Source: Pseudoxanthomonas mexicana
GTDB taxonomy: Bacteria > Pseudomonadota > Gammaproteobacteria > Xanthomonadales > Xanthomonadaceae
Reading direction: 5' to 3'
Assembly (NCBI RefSeq): GCF_001556105.1
Contig: NZ_LSIF01000068.1
Coordinates: 1-63,970 of the forward strand
Length of the DNA: 63,970 bases
Shown: positions 23,938 through 32,881 of the stretch, piece by piece
How positions within the stretch are numbered: the stretch's first letter is position 1
Layout: each line of letters opens with the position of its first letter
The notes under the pieces: generated by a model
What the model was told of the DNA's origin: nothing
What the model saw: the letters and a program-made list of their open reading frames with translations, nothing else
The model's database searches: none
Made by a program: the position numbers and the translations under genes

Positions 23938-24495
23938 ATGCCCATCGTCCTCGTCCTGCTGTTCGTCTTCCTGTTGCTCGCCTTGTGGGTGGTGCTGCTG
24001 CCGATCTCGCTGTGGCAACGCTATCGCTACGGTCGTTCACGACGCATGGCTCGCGGCTGGCTGCTCGCGTTCAACGCATGGAGCCTGATGGCGTCGGTCG
24101 CGATCTTCCTCGCGATGAGCGCAATCGGATTGTTCTGGTGGCCGGACAGCCTGCTGGGCGCGGGTGCGGGACTGGCTGCCGGCGCCCTGCTCGGACTACT
24201 GGGCCTGTGGCTGACGCGCTGGGAGGTGGCGCCGCAAGGCGTGTTCTACCAACCGAATGCATGGCTCGCGTTGTTGATGGTCGCCATTGTCGCCGCGCGC
24301 ATCGTGCTGGGTTTCGTGCAGTTGGCGCATTACTGGCAGGCCGGCCATGCGATGCCGACACATGCGTTGCTCAGTGGCCATGGCAGCCTGCTGGCGGTCG
24401 CCGGCTTGCTGCTCGGTTATTACCTGGTCTATGCCTGGGGCGTGAAGTGGCGCGTGACGCGCCTGCAGCGGTTGCGCGGCTACGGCGCACGGTAG
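23938..24495 (+). CDS. DUF1453-like multi-spanning membrane protein
   Basis: A 185-residue hydrophobic protein with about five membrane helices (approximately 3-23, 45-66, 72-92, 107-127 and 145-166) and a basic cytoplasmic tail (RVTRLQRLRGYGAR). The loop YGRSRRMARG after the first helix is strongly positive, suggesting the N-terminus is outside. The layout resembles DUF1453/CcdC-like proteins but there is no decisive motif. I start at the ATG at 23938; an in-frame TTG lies 18 bp upstream. Confidence 0.72.
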   Translation: MPIVLVLLFVFLLLALWVVLLPISLWQRYRYGRSRRMARGWLLAFNAWSLMASVAIFLAMSAIGLFWWPDSLLGAGAGLAAGALLGLLGLWLTRWEVAPQGVFYQPNAWLALLMVAIVAARIVLGFVQLAHYWQAGHAMPTHALLSGHGSLLAVAGLLLGYYLVYAWGVKWRVTRLQRLRGYGAR

Positions 24496-24510
24496 CGCCA
24501 CGATTCCGGC

Positions 24511-24540
24511 AAAAGGCGGCGGACCCGAAGGCCCGCCGCC
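24511..24540 (-). terminator. Intrinsic terminator of ompW
   Basis: On the minus strand GGCGGCGG and CCGCCGCC form an 8-bp stem with a further GCCTTCGGGT apex, followed by TTTT. It follows the ompW stop at 24565 and may also serve the convergent membrane-protein gene ending at 24495. Confidence 0.75.
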
Positions 24541-24564
24541 GTATCGACGCGTTGGAGCACTGGA

Positions 24565-25200
24565 TCAGAAGCGCGCGCCGATACCCACACCCACGACCCA
24601 CGGGTCGATCGTCAGTTCTTCACCCGTGCCCTGGCCGGCCACGCGCACGTTGGCGTCGCCCTTCATGTAGCGCGCATCGGCACGGGCAAACCAGGTCTGG
24701 TTGATGTTGAAGTCCATGCCCGCCGTGGCCATGGCGCCCTTGGCGGTTTCCAGGCCCACGTGCGCGCCGTCGACGCCGATGGTTTCGTTGCTGAAGTTGG
24801 ACTCGTAGTAGCCCAGGCCCACGAACGGGCGCATCACCCTGTCGGGCGCACCGAAGTGGTACTGGCCGCTCAACGCGATCGGCTGCTGATCGACGGTGCC
24901 AATCTTGCCGGGGCCATCCGCCTTCACGCGATGGTTGAACTTGTCGGCGGCGCCCCACAGTTCGATGGCGATGTTGTCGGTGGCATACCAGCTGGCGCTG
25001 ATGACGGGCGCAACGTCGCCGTCGATCTTCAGGCCGGCTGCGGGCTCGCTGTCGGGCTTGAGGATGGCGGCGCCACCGACGACGGCAAAGCGCTTGCCGG
25101 CGGTGGAGGAAGACGCTGTATCGGTTGCATCCTGCGCAAAGGCGGCAGGAACAGCGATCAGCGAAGCAAGGGCAATAGTGAGGGTACGAAGCGAAGTCAT
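24565..25200 (-). CDS. ompW: OmpW-family outer membrane protein
   Basis: A 211-residue protein with a clear signal peptide (MTSLRTLTIALASLIAVPAA FA, cleavage near residue 22) and the OmpW eight-strand barrel pattern: alternating strands such as APVISASWYATDNIAIELWG, PFVGLGYYESNF and the C-terminal DPWVVGVGIGARF ending in phenylalanine as required for BAM recognition. OmpW proteins form a narrow channel for small hydrophobic molecules. It is monocistronic, with a terminator downstream and about 320 bp of regulatory DNA upstream. Confidence 0.93.
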   Translation of the reverse strand: MTSLRTLTIALASLIAVPAAFAQDATDTASSSTAGKRFAVVGGAAILKPDSEPAAGLKIDGDVAPVISASWYATDNIAIELWGAADKFNHRVKADGPGKIGTVDQQPIALSGQYHFGAPDRVMRPFVGLGYYESNFSNETIGVDGAHVGLETAKGAMATAGMDFNINQTWFARADARYMKGDANVRVAGQGTGEELTIDPWVVGVGIGARF

Positions 25201-25520
25201 GCAGGAGTCTCCTGTTGTTTTCTTATGGCCCTTCGATGAGATGCCGCATATGCCGCGCCATCATCGAGGGCGAGCGCACCGTAACCAGCGACGCATGAAC
25301 GTCTCCCACGTCGCGACGTGAACGAATCACGAATCCGCGGATTCGACGCGGCGGATTCGTCCGCATTTCACCGTGCGTGCATGTCGCTGACTGGAATGGA
25401 CGCATGAAGACCGGAGTCGCCTCGCCCATGTTCCGTCCGGCAATGGCCTGCGCTGGAAACAGCGTCTGCTGACGCGCCTTATCCGTTTGCGCTACTGTTC
25501 CGCCACACGAGGGGCACGCG
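25201..25520. other. Divergent intergenic region, ompW / DUF1801
   Basis: A 320-bp stretch without a credible gene. It holds the ompW promoter on the left (ribosome site AGGAGACT at 25204-25211 reading leftwards) and whatever drives DUF1801-lacI on the right. A short inverted repeat ATCCGCGGATTC/GCGGATTCGT-type patch near 25329-25351 is visible, but I cannot name a regulator. Confidence 0.4.
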
Positions 25521-25970
25521 ATGGCCAGCAGCAACGCGAAGACGGTCGACGAGTATCTGGCGGAACTGCCGGAGGAGCGCCGTGCCGTGGTGTCGGTGGT
25601 GCGCGATCTGGTCAATCGGCACATGCCGGAGGGCTACGTCGAGGCGATGAGCTGGGGCATGGTCAGCTGGGAGATCCCGCTGTCGCGCTATCCGACCACC
25701 TACAACAAGCAGCCGCTGGCTTATGTCGCGCTGGCGGCACAGAAGCAGTACTACGCCCTTTACCTGACGACGTGCCATGAGCATTCGGCCCAGGACGTGG
25801 TGCTGCGCAACGCCTACGCAGATGCGGGAAAGAAGCTGGACATGGGCAAGAGCTGCCTGCGCTTCAAGGCGCTGGACGACCTGTTGCCGGAGGTGATCGG
25901 TGGCGTGATCGCGTCGACGCCGGTGGACGCGCATATCGCACACTACGAAGCCAGCCGCGCACGGACCTGA
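25521..25970 (+). CDS. DUF1801 domain-containing protein
   Basis: A 149-residue DUF1801 (YdhG-like) protein: TVDEYLAELPEERRAVVSVV, GYVEAMSWGMVSWEIP, the aromatic-rich PLAYVALAAQKQYYALYL, and GKKLDMGKSCLRFKALDDL. The family has a MoaD/frataxin-like small fold and may bind a metal or ligand; its role is unresolved. It ends six bases before the LacI-type regulator, so the two probably share a transcript, though no functional link is obvious. Confidence 0.9.
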   Translation: MASSNAKTVDEYLAELPEERRAVVSVVRDLVNRHMPEGYVEAMSWGMVSWEIPLSRYPTTYNKQPLAYVALAAQKQYYALYLTTCHEHSAQDVVLRNAYADAGKKLDMGKSCLRFKALDDLLPEVIGGVIASTPVDAHIAHYEASRART

Positions 25971-25975
25971 CACGC

Positions 25976-27010
25976 ATGCCTCCCGCCAAACGCAAGCCGC
26001 GTTCCAAGCGCGCCGTGAAGGACCTGCCCGCGCCAGGTGGCCACCTGACGATGGCGGACCTGGCGAAAGTGGTGGGCGTCTCGGCGATCACCGTGTCTCG
26101 CGCGCTGCGCGACAGTCCGCTGGTCAATGCCGAAACGCGCGAGCGCGTGCGGCAGGTGGCGCAGCAGTACGGCTATGCATTCAACGTCAGTGCCCGCAAC
26201 CTCAAGCTCCGTCGCAGCATGACGGTGGCCGTGGTGGTCGAGATGAAGCCCACCGTGGAGCGGCAGATGTCGGGGCCGTATCCCCTCGACCTGCTGGGCG
26301 GCATCACCCAGGAACTCACCTCCACCGGCTATAGCGTGCTGCTGACCTCGCTGCAGGGCGGATCGCTGCCGAATGTGCAGGCCGCCGATGGCGTCATCCT
26401 CCTCGGCCAGGGCGCACACGAGGATGCCATGCACGAAGTGCAGCGCTGGGGTCGGCCGATGGTCGTCTGGGGCGCGGTCAGCCGGCATGAGTCGCAGGTC
26501 GTCGTCGGCAGCGACAACCGGCGTGGCGGCGCGCTGGCGGCGGAGCGCTTCATCGCGCTCGGCCGGCGGCGCCCCGCGTTTCTCGGCGATCCTGCGCACG
26601 GCGAATTCGCCGAGCGGCTGGAGGGCTTTGCTGCCGCATTGACTCGCCACGGCATTGCGCCGCTGACGCCCACCGTGGCCAGCTTCACCGTGGGCGCCGG
26701 CGCGGAAGCCGTGCACGCGCTGCTGGAAGCGAATCCGCAGGTCGATGCCCTGTTCGCCGCCAGCGATCTGCTGGCCATCGGCGCCATCCGCGCGCTGATC
26801 GAGCGCGGTCGCCGTGTGCCCGAGGATGTATCCGTGATCGGCTACGACGACACCCCGCTGGGGGCCACCTACGTGCCGCCGCTGACCTCGGTGCACCAGA
26901 ATTTCATCGACGCCGGCGTGCTGCTGGCGCGCAAGGTCCGCGCCCTGATCGAGGGCGAGACGGCCGCGTCCGAGACCCTGCCGACCCATCTGGTGGTCCG
27001 CGCCACCTGA
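25976..27010 (+). CDS. LacI-family transcriptional regulator of the glycoside locus
   Basis: A 344-residue LacI/GalR repressor. The N-terminal HTH is at about 26-46 (MADLAKVVGVSAITVSRALR), followed by the hinge helix segment NVSARNLK and a periplasmic-binding-protein-like sensor domain (about 70-340) with VIGYDDTPLGATYVPPLTSV near its end. A basic 20-residue leader precedes the HTH. It lies immediately upstream of the GH65/TonB-receptor/MFS genes, and paired operator-like repeats occur in the intervening promoter, so it probably represses that locus until an alpha-glucoside or its product binds. Confidence 0.94.
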   Translation: MPPAKRKPRSKRAVKDLPAPGGHLTMADLAKVVGVSAITVSRALRDSPLVNAETRERVRQVAQQYGYAFNVSARNLKLRRSMTVAVVVEMKPTVERQMSGPYPLDLLGGITQELTSTGYSVLLTSLQGGSLPNVQAADGVILLGQGAHEDAMHEVQRWGRPMVVWGAVSRHESQVVVGSDNRRGGALAAERFIALGRRRPAFLGDPAHGEFAERLEGFAAALTRHGIAPLTPTVASFTVGAGAEAVHALLEANPQVDALFAASDLLAIGAIRALIERGRRVPEDVSVIGYDDTPLGATYVPPLTSVHQNFIDAGVLLARKVRALIEGETAASETLPTHLVVRAT

Positions 27011-27160
27011 GCGCGAGATGCTGCTGCATTGCAGCGTCCATCCGGTGGACATCCGTGCCGGCACCGTCGGCCAGAAAATCTCGCAACTGATTGATTGTAA
27101 GAGCATAAATTGCCAGAGCGGACAGGATGCGGGCGCCACGCCGTTCACTGCCATGATGAT

Positions 27161-27203
27161 TTGATATCGATAACTTGACATCGATAACAATGACTCCTAG
27201 CGT
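27161..27203 (+). promoter_or_regulatory. Promoter with paired ATCGATAAC operators
   Basis: A consensus -35 TTGACA (27175-27180), 17-bp spacer and weak -10 TAGCGT (27198-27203) precede the GH65 gene. Two direct copies of ATCGATAAC (27166-27174 and 27180-27188, 14-bp period) flank and follow the -35 box. They are half-site-like for a LacI-type dimer and would block polymerase if occupied; an upstream TTGATA could also serve as a -35. Confidence 0.55.
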
Positions 27204-27251
27204 CGCCCCGCCATGGCACCTGCCGTGGCGGTCAGCGCAACGGGAGTCGGG

Positions 27252-30200
27252 ATGTCGGTGGACCAACAACAGGCGGTGGCGATGACGGAAGGCCAGGCCA
27301 GCGAAGGCCGGACCGATCCGTGGCGACTCACGCAGCGGGGTGTCGATGCCGCGCGGGCCGCGCGCAACGAAACCCTGTTCGCGCTGGCCAACGGCACGCT
27401 CGGCGTGCGCGGCGCGCTGGAGGAAGGCGACAGCGCCAGCGACGGCACGTTCCTGTCCAGCGTGTTCGAGCAGAACCCGATCCACTACCACGAGCGTTTC
27501 CCCGGCTTCACCCGCAGCACCGATACGCGCCTGCCGGTCGCGGAGGGCAAGCACATCCGCCTGCGCCTGGGCGAGCAGCCGCTGCAGGTGGCGGATGCCG
27601 AGTGGCTCGACTTCGAACGCACGCTGGACCTCGCGGGCGGCGCGCTGGACCGCCGCCTGCGCCTGAAGACACCGGAGGGACATACGCTCGAGATCACCGC
27701 GCGCCGCGTGGTGCCGCTGGCCGAGCGCGCGCTGTTGGCGATCCGCTTCGAGGTGGCGTCCGTCGACTACGCGGGACCGCTGACGCTGGTCTCGTCGATC
27801 GAGACGGGACGCCAGGCGGTCGAGCAGGGCGACGATCCCCGCATCGGCGTGCACGGAGGCAAGGACCTGCAGGTCTCGGATGAACACGCCGATGCCGACG
27901 GCGCGCGGCTGACCCAGCGCACCCACCACAGCGGCGTGGCGCTGGTCTGCGCCCAGCAGCACCGGCTGTCGCCGGGCCTCATCCTCGAAGGCGCGGCGGC
28001 CGGCGCAGGCCGCGTCGAGCAGCGTTTCGTCGCCACGCTGACACCCGGCGCATCGGTGGCGATCGAGAAATTCGTCGCCTATGACGATGGCAACGGCAAC
28101 GCCGCCGATGGCGTGGATGCCGTGCTCGCGCGCGCGCGGTCGGCGGGCTTCGACACGATCGCCGCGGCACAGGCCGATGCGATGCAGGCCTTCTGGCAAC
28201 GCGCGGGCCTGTCGGTGGACGGCGATCCCGCGGCCGAGCTGGCGCTGCGCTTCAACCTGTTCCACCTGCTGCAGTCGGCCGGTCGCGACGGCATCACCGG
28301 CACCGCCGCCAAGGGCATCACCGGTGAGGGCTACGAGGGCCACTGCTTCTGGGACACCGAGGCGTTCGTGCTGCCGGTGATGGCGTTCACTGCGCCGGAC
28401 GTGGCCCGCGCGATGCTGATGTACCGCTACCGCACGCTGGACGGCGCGCGCGACACCGCGCGTGCGATGAACCATCCCCGCGGCGCGCTGTATCCGTGGC
28501 GCACCATCGCCGGCCGCGAGTGTTCCGCGCACTACCCCAGCGGCTCGGCGGCGTACCACATCAACGCCGCCATCGCCTACGGGATCGGACTTTATCTCGA
28601 CGCCAGCGATGACCTCGACTTCCTCAGCGAGGCTGGCGCCGAGATTCTTTTCGAGACCGCGCGCATCTGGCCGCAGGCCGGGCATTTCAATCCGCGGCTC
28701 GGCGGTGCGTTCTGCATCCATGAAGTGACCGGTCCCGACGAATACACCACGCTGGTCAACAACAACTGGTACACCAACCGCATGGCCCAGCAGCACCTGC
28801 GCCGCGCCGCAGGTGCCTGGTCGCGCCTGCAGAGCGAGCGCCCGAGGGCACTGCAGGCGCTCGCGTCGCGCATCGGGCTGGATGTCGCCGAGGTCGCCCT
28901 GTGGCAGCGCGCCGCCGATGCGATGTACCTGCCCGTCGACGAGGCGCTGGGCATCCATCCGCAGGACGACGACTTCCTCGGCAAGCCGCGCTGGCCGTTC
29001 CCGAAGCGCGAGGGCCCGCACCGCCCGCTGCTGCTCGACTACCACCCGCTCACGCTATACCGCCACCAGGTCTGCAAGCAGGCCGACGTGGTGATGGCGC
29101 TGGTGCTGGCGGGCGACGGCATCGACGCCGGCAGCAAGCGCCGCGACTTCGACTATTACGACGCGGTCACCACCCACGATTCGACGCTGTCGGCGCCGGT
29201 GTTCGGGATTCTCGCCAGCGAAGTGGGCCAGGAAGAGAAGGCATGGCGCTATTTCGACGCCAGCCTGCGCGTGGACATGGACGACCTGCATGGCAACACC
29301 GACCACGGCGTGCACATGGCCGCGATGGCGGGCAGCTGGCTGGGCCTGGTGCAGGGCTTCGGTGGGCTGCGCGTGACGGCGGGTCGGCTGCAGTTCGCGC
29401 CCACGCTGCCGGCGGCGTGGAACGGCTATGGCTTCAACCTGCGCTGGCGCGGCTGCGCGCTGCGGGTGGACGTCGATGCGCGAGGTGTGCGCTACCGGCT
29501 GGATGGGGGCGACGTGCTCACCTTCCGTCATGCCGGCAGCGACGTGATGCTGACGCGGGAGCGCGAAGCCGTGCTGCCGCTGGCCGTACCGGCGCCGCCG
29601 AAGGCGACGTTCCCGCGTGCGTGCGATGCGCTGGTGTTCGACCTGGACGGCGTGCTGACCGACACCGCGCACACGCACTACCGCGCGTGGAAGCGCCTGG
29701 CCGACGGGATCGGCGTGCCGTTCGACCTGCAGGTCAACGAGCGACTGAAGGGCGTCGACCGGATGGCCTCGCTGGACATCATCCTCGAGCGCGCCTCGCG
29801 CGTTTATTCGCTGGAAGAGAAGCGTGCGCTGGCCGACACCAAGAACGGCTACTACGTGCAGGAGATCGCCAGCGTCGGGCCGCAGGACCTGTTCGACGGC
29901 GTGCGCGAGGTGCTGGACGCCGCGCGCGCTGCCGGACTGAAGCTGGGGCTGGCGTCGGCCAGCCGCAACGCGCCGGCGCTGCTCGACAAGCTGGGTATCG
30001 CCGAGTGCTTCGACTACATCGCCGATGCCGGCCGCATCGTGCGTGCCAAGCCCGACCCGGCCATCTTCCTGGATGTCGCGGCCGCGCTCGGTGTGCCTGC
30101 GCACCGCTGCATCGGCGTGGAAGACGCCGCCGCCGGCATCGAAGCCATCCATGCCGCCGGCATGGCGGCCGTGGGCATCGGCGACGCACGCGCGCTGCGC

Positions 30201-30263
30201 CACGCGGACGCCGTGATTCCCCGCATCGCCGAGTTCGACCTGAGGACGTTCGTTTCGCCTTGA
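27252..30263 (+). CDS. Fused GH65 disaccharide phosphorylase and beta-phosphoglucomutase
   Basis: A 1003-residue two-enzyme fusion. Residues 1 to about 785 are a full GH65 phosphorylase (maltose/trehalose/kojibiose phosphorylase group) with GHCFWDTEAFVLPVM, the catalytic acid Glu497 in TGPDEYT, a KQADVVMAL segment and the phosphate-site loop HDSTLS. From about 790 comes a beta-phosphoglucomutase of the HAD family: DLDGVLTD with Asp797 and Asp799, GLASASRN, KPDP and GVEDAAAG. Together they would split an alpha-glucobiose with phosphate and convert beta-glucose-1-phosphate to glucose-6-phosphate. The ATG at 27252 has the ribosome site GGGAG; an earlier ATG at 27213 lacks one. No signal peptide, so cytoplasmic. 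Confidence 0.93.
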   Translation: MSVDQQQAVAMTEGQASEGRTDPWRLTQRGVDAARAARNETLFALANGTLGVRGALEEGDSASDGTFLSSVFEQNPIHYHERFPGFTRSTDTRLPVAEGKHIRLRLGEQPLQVADAEWLDFERTLDLAGGALDRRLRLKTPEGHTLEITARRVVPLAERALLAIRFEVASVDYAGPLTLVSSIETGRQAVEQGDDPRIGVHGGKDLQVSDEHADADGARLTQRTHHSGVALVCAQQHRLSPGLILEGAAAGAGRVEQRFVATLTPGASVAIEKFVAYDDGNGNAADGVDAVLARARSAGFDTIAAAQADAMQAFWQRAGLSVDGDPAAELALRFNLFHLLQSAGRDGITGTAAKGITGEGYEGHCFWDTEAFVLPVMAFTAPDVARAMLMYRYRTLDGARDTARAMNHPRGALYPWRTIAGRECSAHYPSGSAAYHINAAIAYGIGLYLDASDDLDFLSEAGAEILFETARIWPQAGHFNPRLGGAFCIHEVTGPDEYTTLVNNNWYTNRMAQQHLRRAAGAWSRLQSERPRALQALASRIGLDVAEVALWQRAADAMYLPVDEALGIHPQDDDFLGKPRWPFPKREGPHRPLLLDYHPLTLYRHQVCKQADVVMALVLAGDGIDAGSKRRDFDYYDAVTTHDSTLSAPVFGILASEVGQEEKAWRYFDASLRVDMDDLHGNTDHGVHMAAMAGSWLGLVQGFGGLRVTAGRLQFAPTLPAAWNGYGFNLRWRGCALRVDVDARGVRYRLDGGDVLTFRHAGSDVMLTREREAVLPLAVPAPPKATFPRACDALVFDLDGVLTDTAHTHYRAWKRLADGIGVPFDLQVNERLKGVDRMASLDIILERASRVYSLEEKRALADTKNGYYVQEIASVGPQDLFDGVREVLDAARAAGLKLGLASASRNAPALLDKLGIAECFDYIADAGRIVRAKPDPAIFLDVAAALGVPAHRCIGVEDAAAGIEAIHAAGMAAVGIGDARALRHADAVIPRIAEFDLRTFVSP

Positions 30264-30337
30264 CCGCACGTGGCCACAGAAGCCGCGGCGGCAGCCTGTC
30301 ACTACAACAACAATCGCATTACGTGGAGGGAGAGACC

Positions 30338-32740
30338 ATGAAACACAGCAAGCACCCGATGCGCTACGCCCTGTCGGCCGCCATCGCGCTGGCGCTCGCG
30401 CCGACGCTGGCCGCTGCCCAGGACGCCGCTCCCGCGGCGGCGAAGGACGACGCGACCACGCTGGACGCCGTCGTCGTCAGCGGTACCGCCAAGTTCAAGG
30501 GCCTGCGCAAGCGCGACGCCAGCTTCTCGATCAGCACGGCCACGCCGGAGCAGATCCAGGAAACCGCGCCCACCAGCACCGCCGACCTGCTGAAGATCGT
30601 CCCGGGCGTGTGGGCCGAGGCCAGCGGCGGCGGTACCGGCGCCAACGTCTTCGTGCGCGGCATGCCCTCCGAAGGCGATGCGCCGTTCTTCACCCTGCAG
30701 CTCGACGGCTCGCCGATCTTCCCGCCGCCGACGCTGTCGTTCCTCGAGAACACCACGCTGTTCCGCATCGACGACACCATCGCGCGCGTCGAAGGCTTGC
30801 GCGGCGGCCCCAGCCCCATCTACTCCAACGGCCAGCCAGGCGTCACCGTCAACTTCATCCAGAAGAAGGGCGAAGACACGCCGGAAGGCCTGGTGCGCAT
30901 GACGCTGGGCACCGACAGCCTGCGCCGCGTCGATTTCTACAGCGGTGGCCCGCTCAGCGCCGACAGCGGCTGGTACTACAGCGTGGGCGGCTTCTACCGC
31001 GAGACCGATGGCGTACGCCAGACCGGCTTCCCGGTGGAGAAGGGCGGCCAGCTGAGCGCCACGCTGACCAAGCGCTGGGCGGAAGGCGAGTTCAACCTCT
31101 ATGCCCGCCGCACCAACGACAAGAACACGTTCTACACCGCCGTGCCGCTGGTGTCGCGCAACAACGGCAAGGACATTTCCAGCTTCCCGGGCCTGGACGC
31201 CACCACCGGCACGCTGGTCGGCGACGACTTCCGCCGGGTGACGCTGCCGACCGGCGTGGGCAACCAGACGATGACGCGCGACCTGGCCGATGGTCGCGGC
31301 GTGGATATCAACGTGTTCGGCGGGTCGCTGGACTGGTCCGTCGGCAACTGGACGATCAGCGACAAGTTCAACTACATCAAGGGCGATGCGCCGACCACGG
31401 CGCTGTTCACCGGCGCCAACCCGCAGACGCTGTCGTCGTACATCACCGATACCTACGGCGCGGGCGTGACCGGCACGGGCACCTTCGTCAATGGCGGCGG
31501 CGCGGTGGACCCCAGCCAGCAGGTGCTGACCGCGGGCTTCTGGGTAGTGGAGAAGGAGATCAGCTCGTTCACCAACGACCTGCGCTTCAGCGTAGACCTG
31601 ACCGACAGCAACGCCCTGACCTTCGGCGTGTACTACGCGGACTACTCGTCCAAGGACCGCTGGTGGCTGGGCAACAACATGCTGCTGACGGCGCAGGACA
31701 ACGCGCGCCGGGTAAACCTGGCGCTGTCCAATGGCCAGGTCGCCACGCGCGACGGGTTCGTCGGCACCGCGTTCTACAACATCCGCGGCGACTACGACGG
31801 CCAGAACACCGCCTTCTTCATCGCCGACGAATGGACGGTCAACGAGCGCATCCGCCTGGATGCGGGCGTGCGTTACGAACGGCAGGACGTGAACGGCACC
31901 GTGTGGGATCCGGTGACGCGGGATCTGGATGGCAATCCGAACACGCTGTACGACAACAGCACCTCGGTCTCCACCACCCCGCGCAGCATCGACCAGAACG
32001 ACAGCGACGTGTCGTGGACCGCGGGCCTGAACTACACGCTCAACGGCAATGTCAGCCTGTTCGGCCGGGTCAACTCGGGCTTCACCTTCCCGCAGTTCGA
32101 CAACCTGCGCGACGGCGCCAACAACAAGACCGAGATCGACCAGTACGAGCTGGGCATGAAGGCCGGTGGCGCGACGTACGAGATGTACCTGACCGCGTTC
32201 TTCAACGATTTCACCGGCCTGCGTTACCAGGCCTTCGACAACAACGGCAACAACGTCGTCATCATCGGCGACTCGAAGGCGCGCGGCCTGGAGTTCGAGG
32301 GCGCGTGGCGACCTGCGGGCGGCTTCGAGCTGGCGTGGAACGCGACCTGGTTGCGCGCCAGGTACGGCGACTTCGCCACCTACGACGGCAACCAGGTGGT
32401 GCGGCAGCCGAAGTTCCGCACACGGTTGACGCCCGGCTACTACTGGTCGTTGCCGTGGGGCGACCTGAAGGCGTTCGCCACCTATACCTACGTGGGCGAC
32501 CGCTACTCCGATCCCGCCAACGGGCAGGTGCTGCCGTCCTACGACACCTGGGACATCGGCGCCAGCGCGCACGTGGGCGACCACTGGGAGTTCACCTTCT
32601 CCGGCCGCAACGTCACCGATGAAATCGCACTGACCGAAGGCAACGCGCGCGTGCTGGGCAACGCGACCAGCGGCGGCGCGTTCATGGGGCGGCCGCTGCA
32701 AGGCACGTCCTACCAGGCATCCGTCGCCTACCGCTGGTGA
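30338..32740 (+). CDS. TonB-dependent receptor (glycoside uptake)
   Basis: An 800-residue outer-membrane receptor with a signal peptide (MKHSKHPMRYALSAAIALAL), a TonB-box-like LDAVVVSGTA, a plug domain (about 50-170, with VFVRGM, LQLDGSPI and VEGLRGGPSPIYSNGQPG), and a 22-strand barrel ending in ASVAYRW with the terminal aromatic residue. The start has a strong ribosome site (GGAGGGAGA). The frame is open upstream through the phosphorylase gene, but this start is unambiguous. In this locus it should import an oligosaccharide across the outer membrane with TonB-ExbBD energy. Confidence 0.95.
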   Translation: MKHSKHPMRYALSAAIALALAPTLAAAQDAAPAAAKDDATTLDAVVVSGTAKFKGLRKRDASFSISTATPEQIQETAPTSTADLLKIVPGVWAEASGGGTGANVFVRGMPSEGDAPFFTLQLDGSPIFPPPTLSFLENTTLFRIDDTIARVEGLRGGPSPIYSNGQPGVTVNFIQKKGEDTPEGLVRMTLGTDSLRRVDFYSGGPLSADSGWYYSVGGFYRETDGVRQTGFPVEKGGQLSATLTKRWAEGEFNLYARRTNDKNTFYTAVPLVSRNNGKDISSFPGLDATTGTLVGDDFRRVTLPTGVGNQTMTRDLADGRGVDINVFGGSLDWSVGNWTISDKFNYIKGDAPTTALFTGANPQTLSSYITDTYGAGVTGTGTFVNGGGAVDPSQQVLTAGFWVVEKEISSFTNDLRFSVDLTDSNALTFGVYYADYSSKDRWWLGNNMLLTAQDNARRVNLALSNGQVATRDGFVGTAFYNIRGDYDGQNTAFFIADEWTVNERIRLDAGVRYERQDVNGTVWDPVTRDLDGNPNTLYDNSTSVSTTPRSIDQNDSDVSWTAGLNYTLNGNVSLFGRVNSGFTFPQFDNLRDGANNKTEIDQYELGMKAGGATYEMYLTAFFNDFTGLRYQAFDNNGNNVVIIGDSKARGLEFEGAWRPAGGFELAWNATWLRARYGDFATYDGNQVVRQPKFRTRLTPGYYWSLPWGDLKAFATYTYVGDRYSDPANGQVLPSYDTWDIGASAHVGDHWEFTFSGRNVTDEIALTEGNARVLGNATSGGAFMGRPLQGTSYQASVAYRW

Positions 32741-32747
32741 TGCACCG

Positions 32748-32769
32748 CGGCCCACGCTTGCGTGGGCCG
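32748..32769 (+). terminator. Hairpin after the TonB-dependent receptor gene
   Basis: A 10-bp perfect stem CGGCCCACGC/GCGTGGGCCG separated by TT, eight bases after the receptor stop. It has no T-tract, so it may stabilise the upstream message or partially separate the MFS gene, not end transcription outright. Confidence 0.45.
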
Positions 32770-32881
32770 TCGTCCGCCGTCGTGCCGTCTCTCCCGGTGC
32801 GGTGGCGGATACTCTTTCCGAAATGGATGGAGGCGTCGCACGACGGTGCCGCCATCTCCCGCGAGCCGACCGGAACCGCTC

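Noticed and set aside
28901..32740. Single long plus-strand frame joining part of the GH65 region to the TonB receptor
   Set aside because: The upstream part is an out-of-frame reading of the phosphorylase/mutase gene; the signal peptide and strong ribosome site at 30338 define the receptor start.
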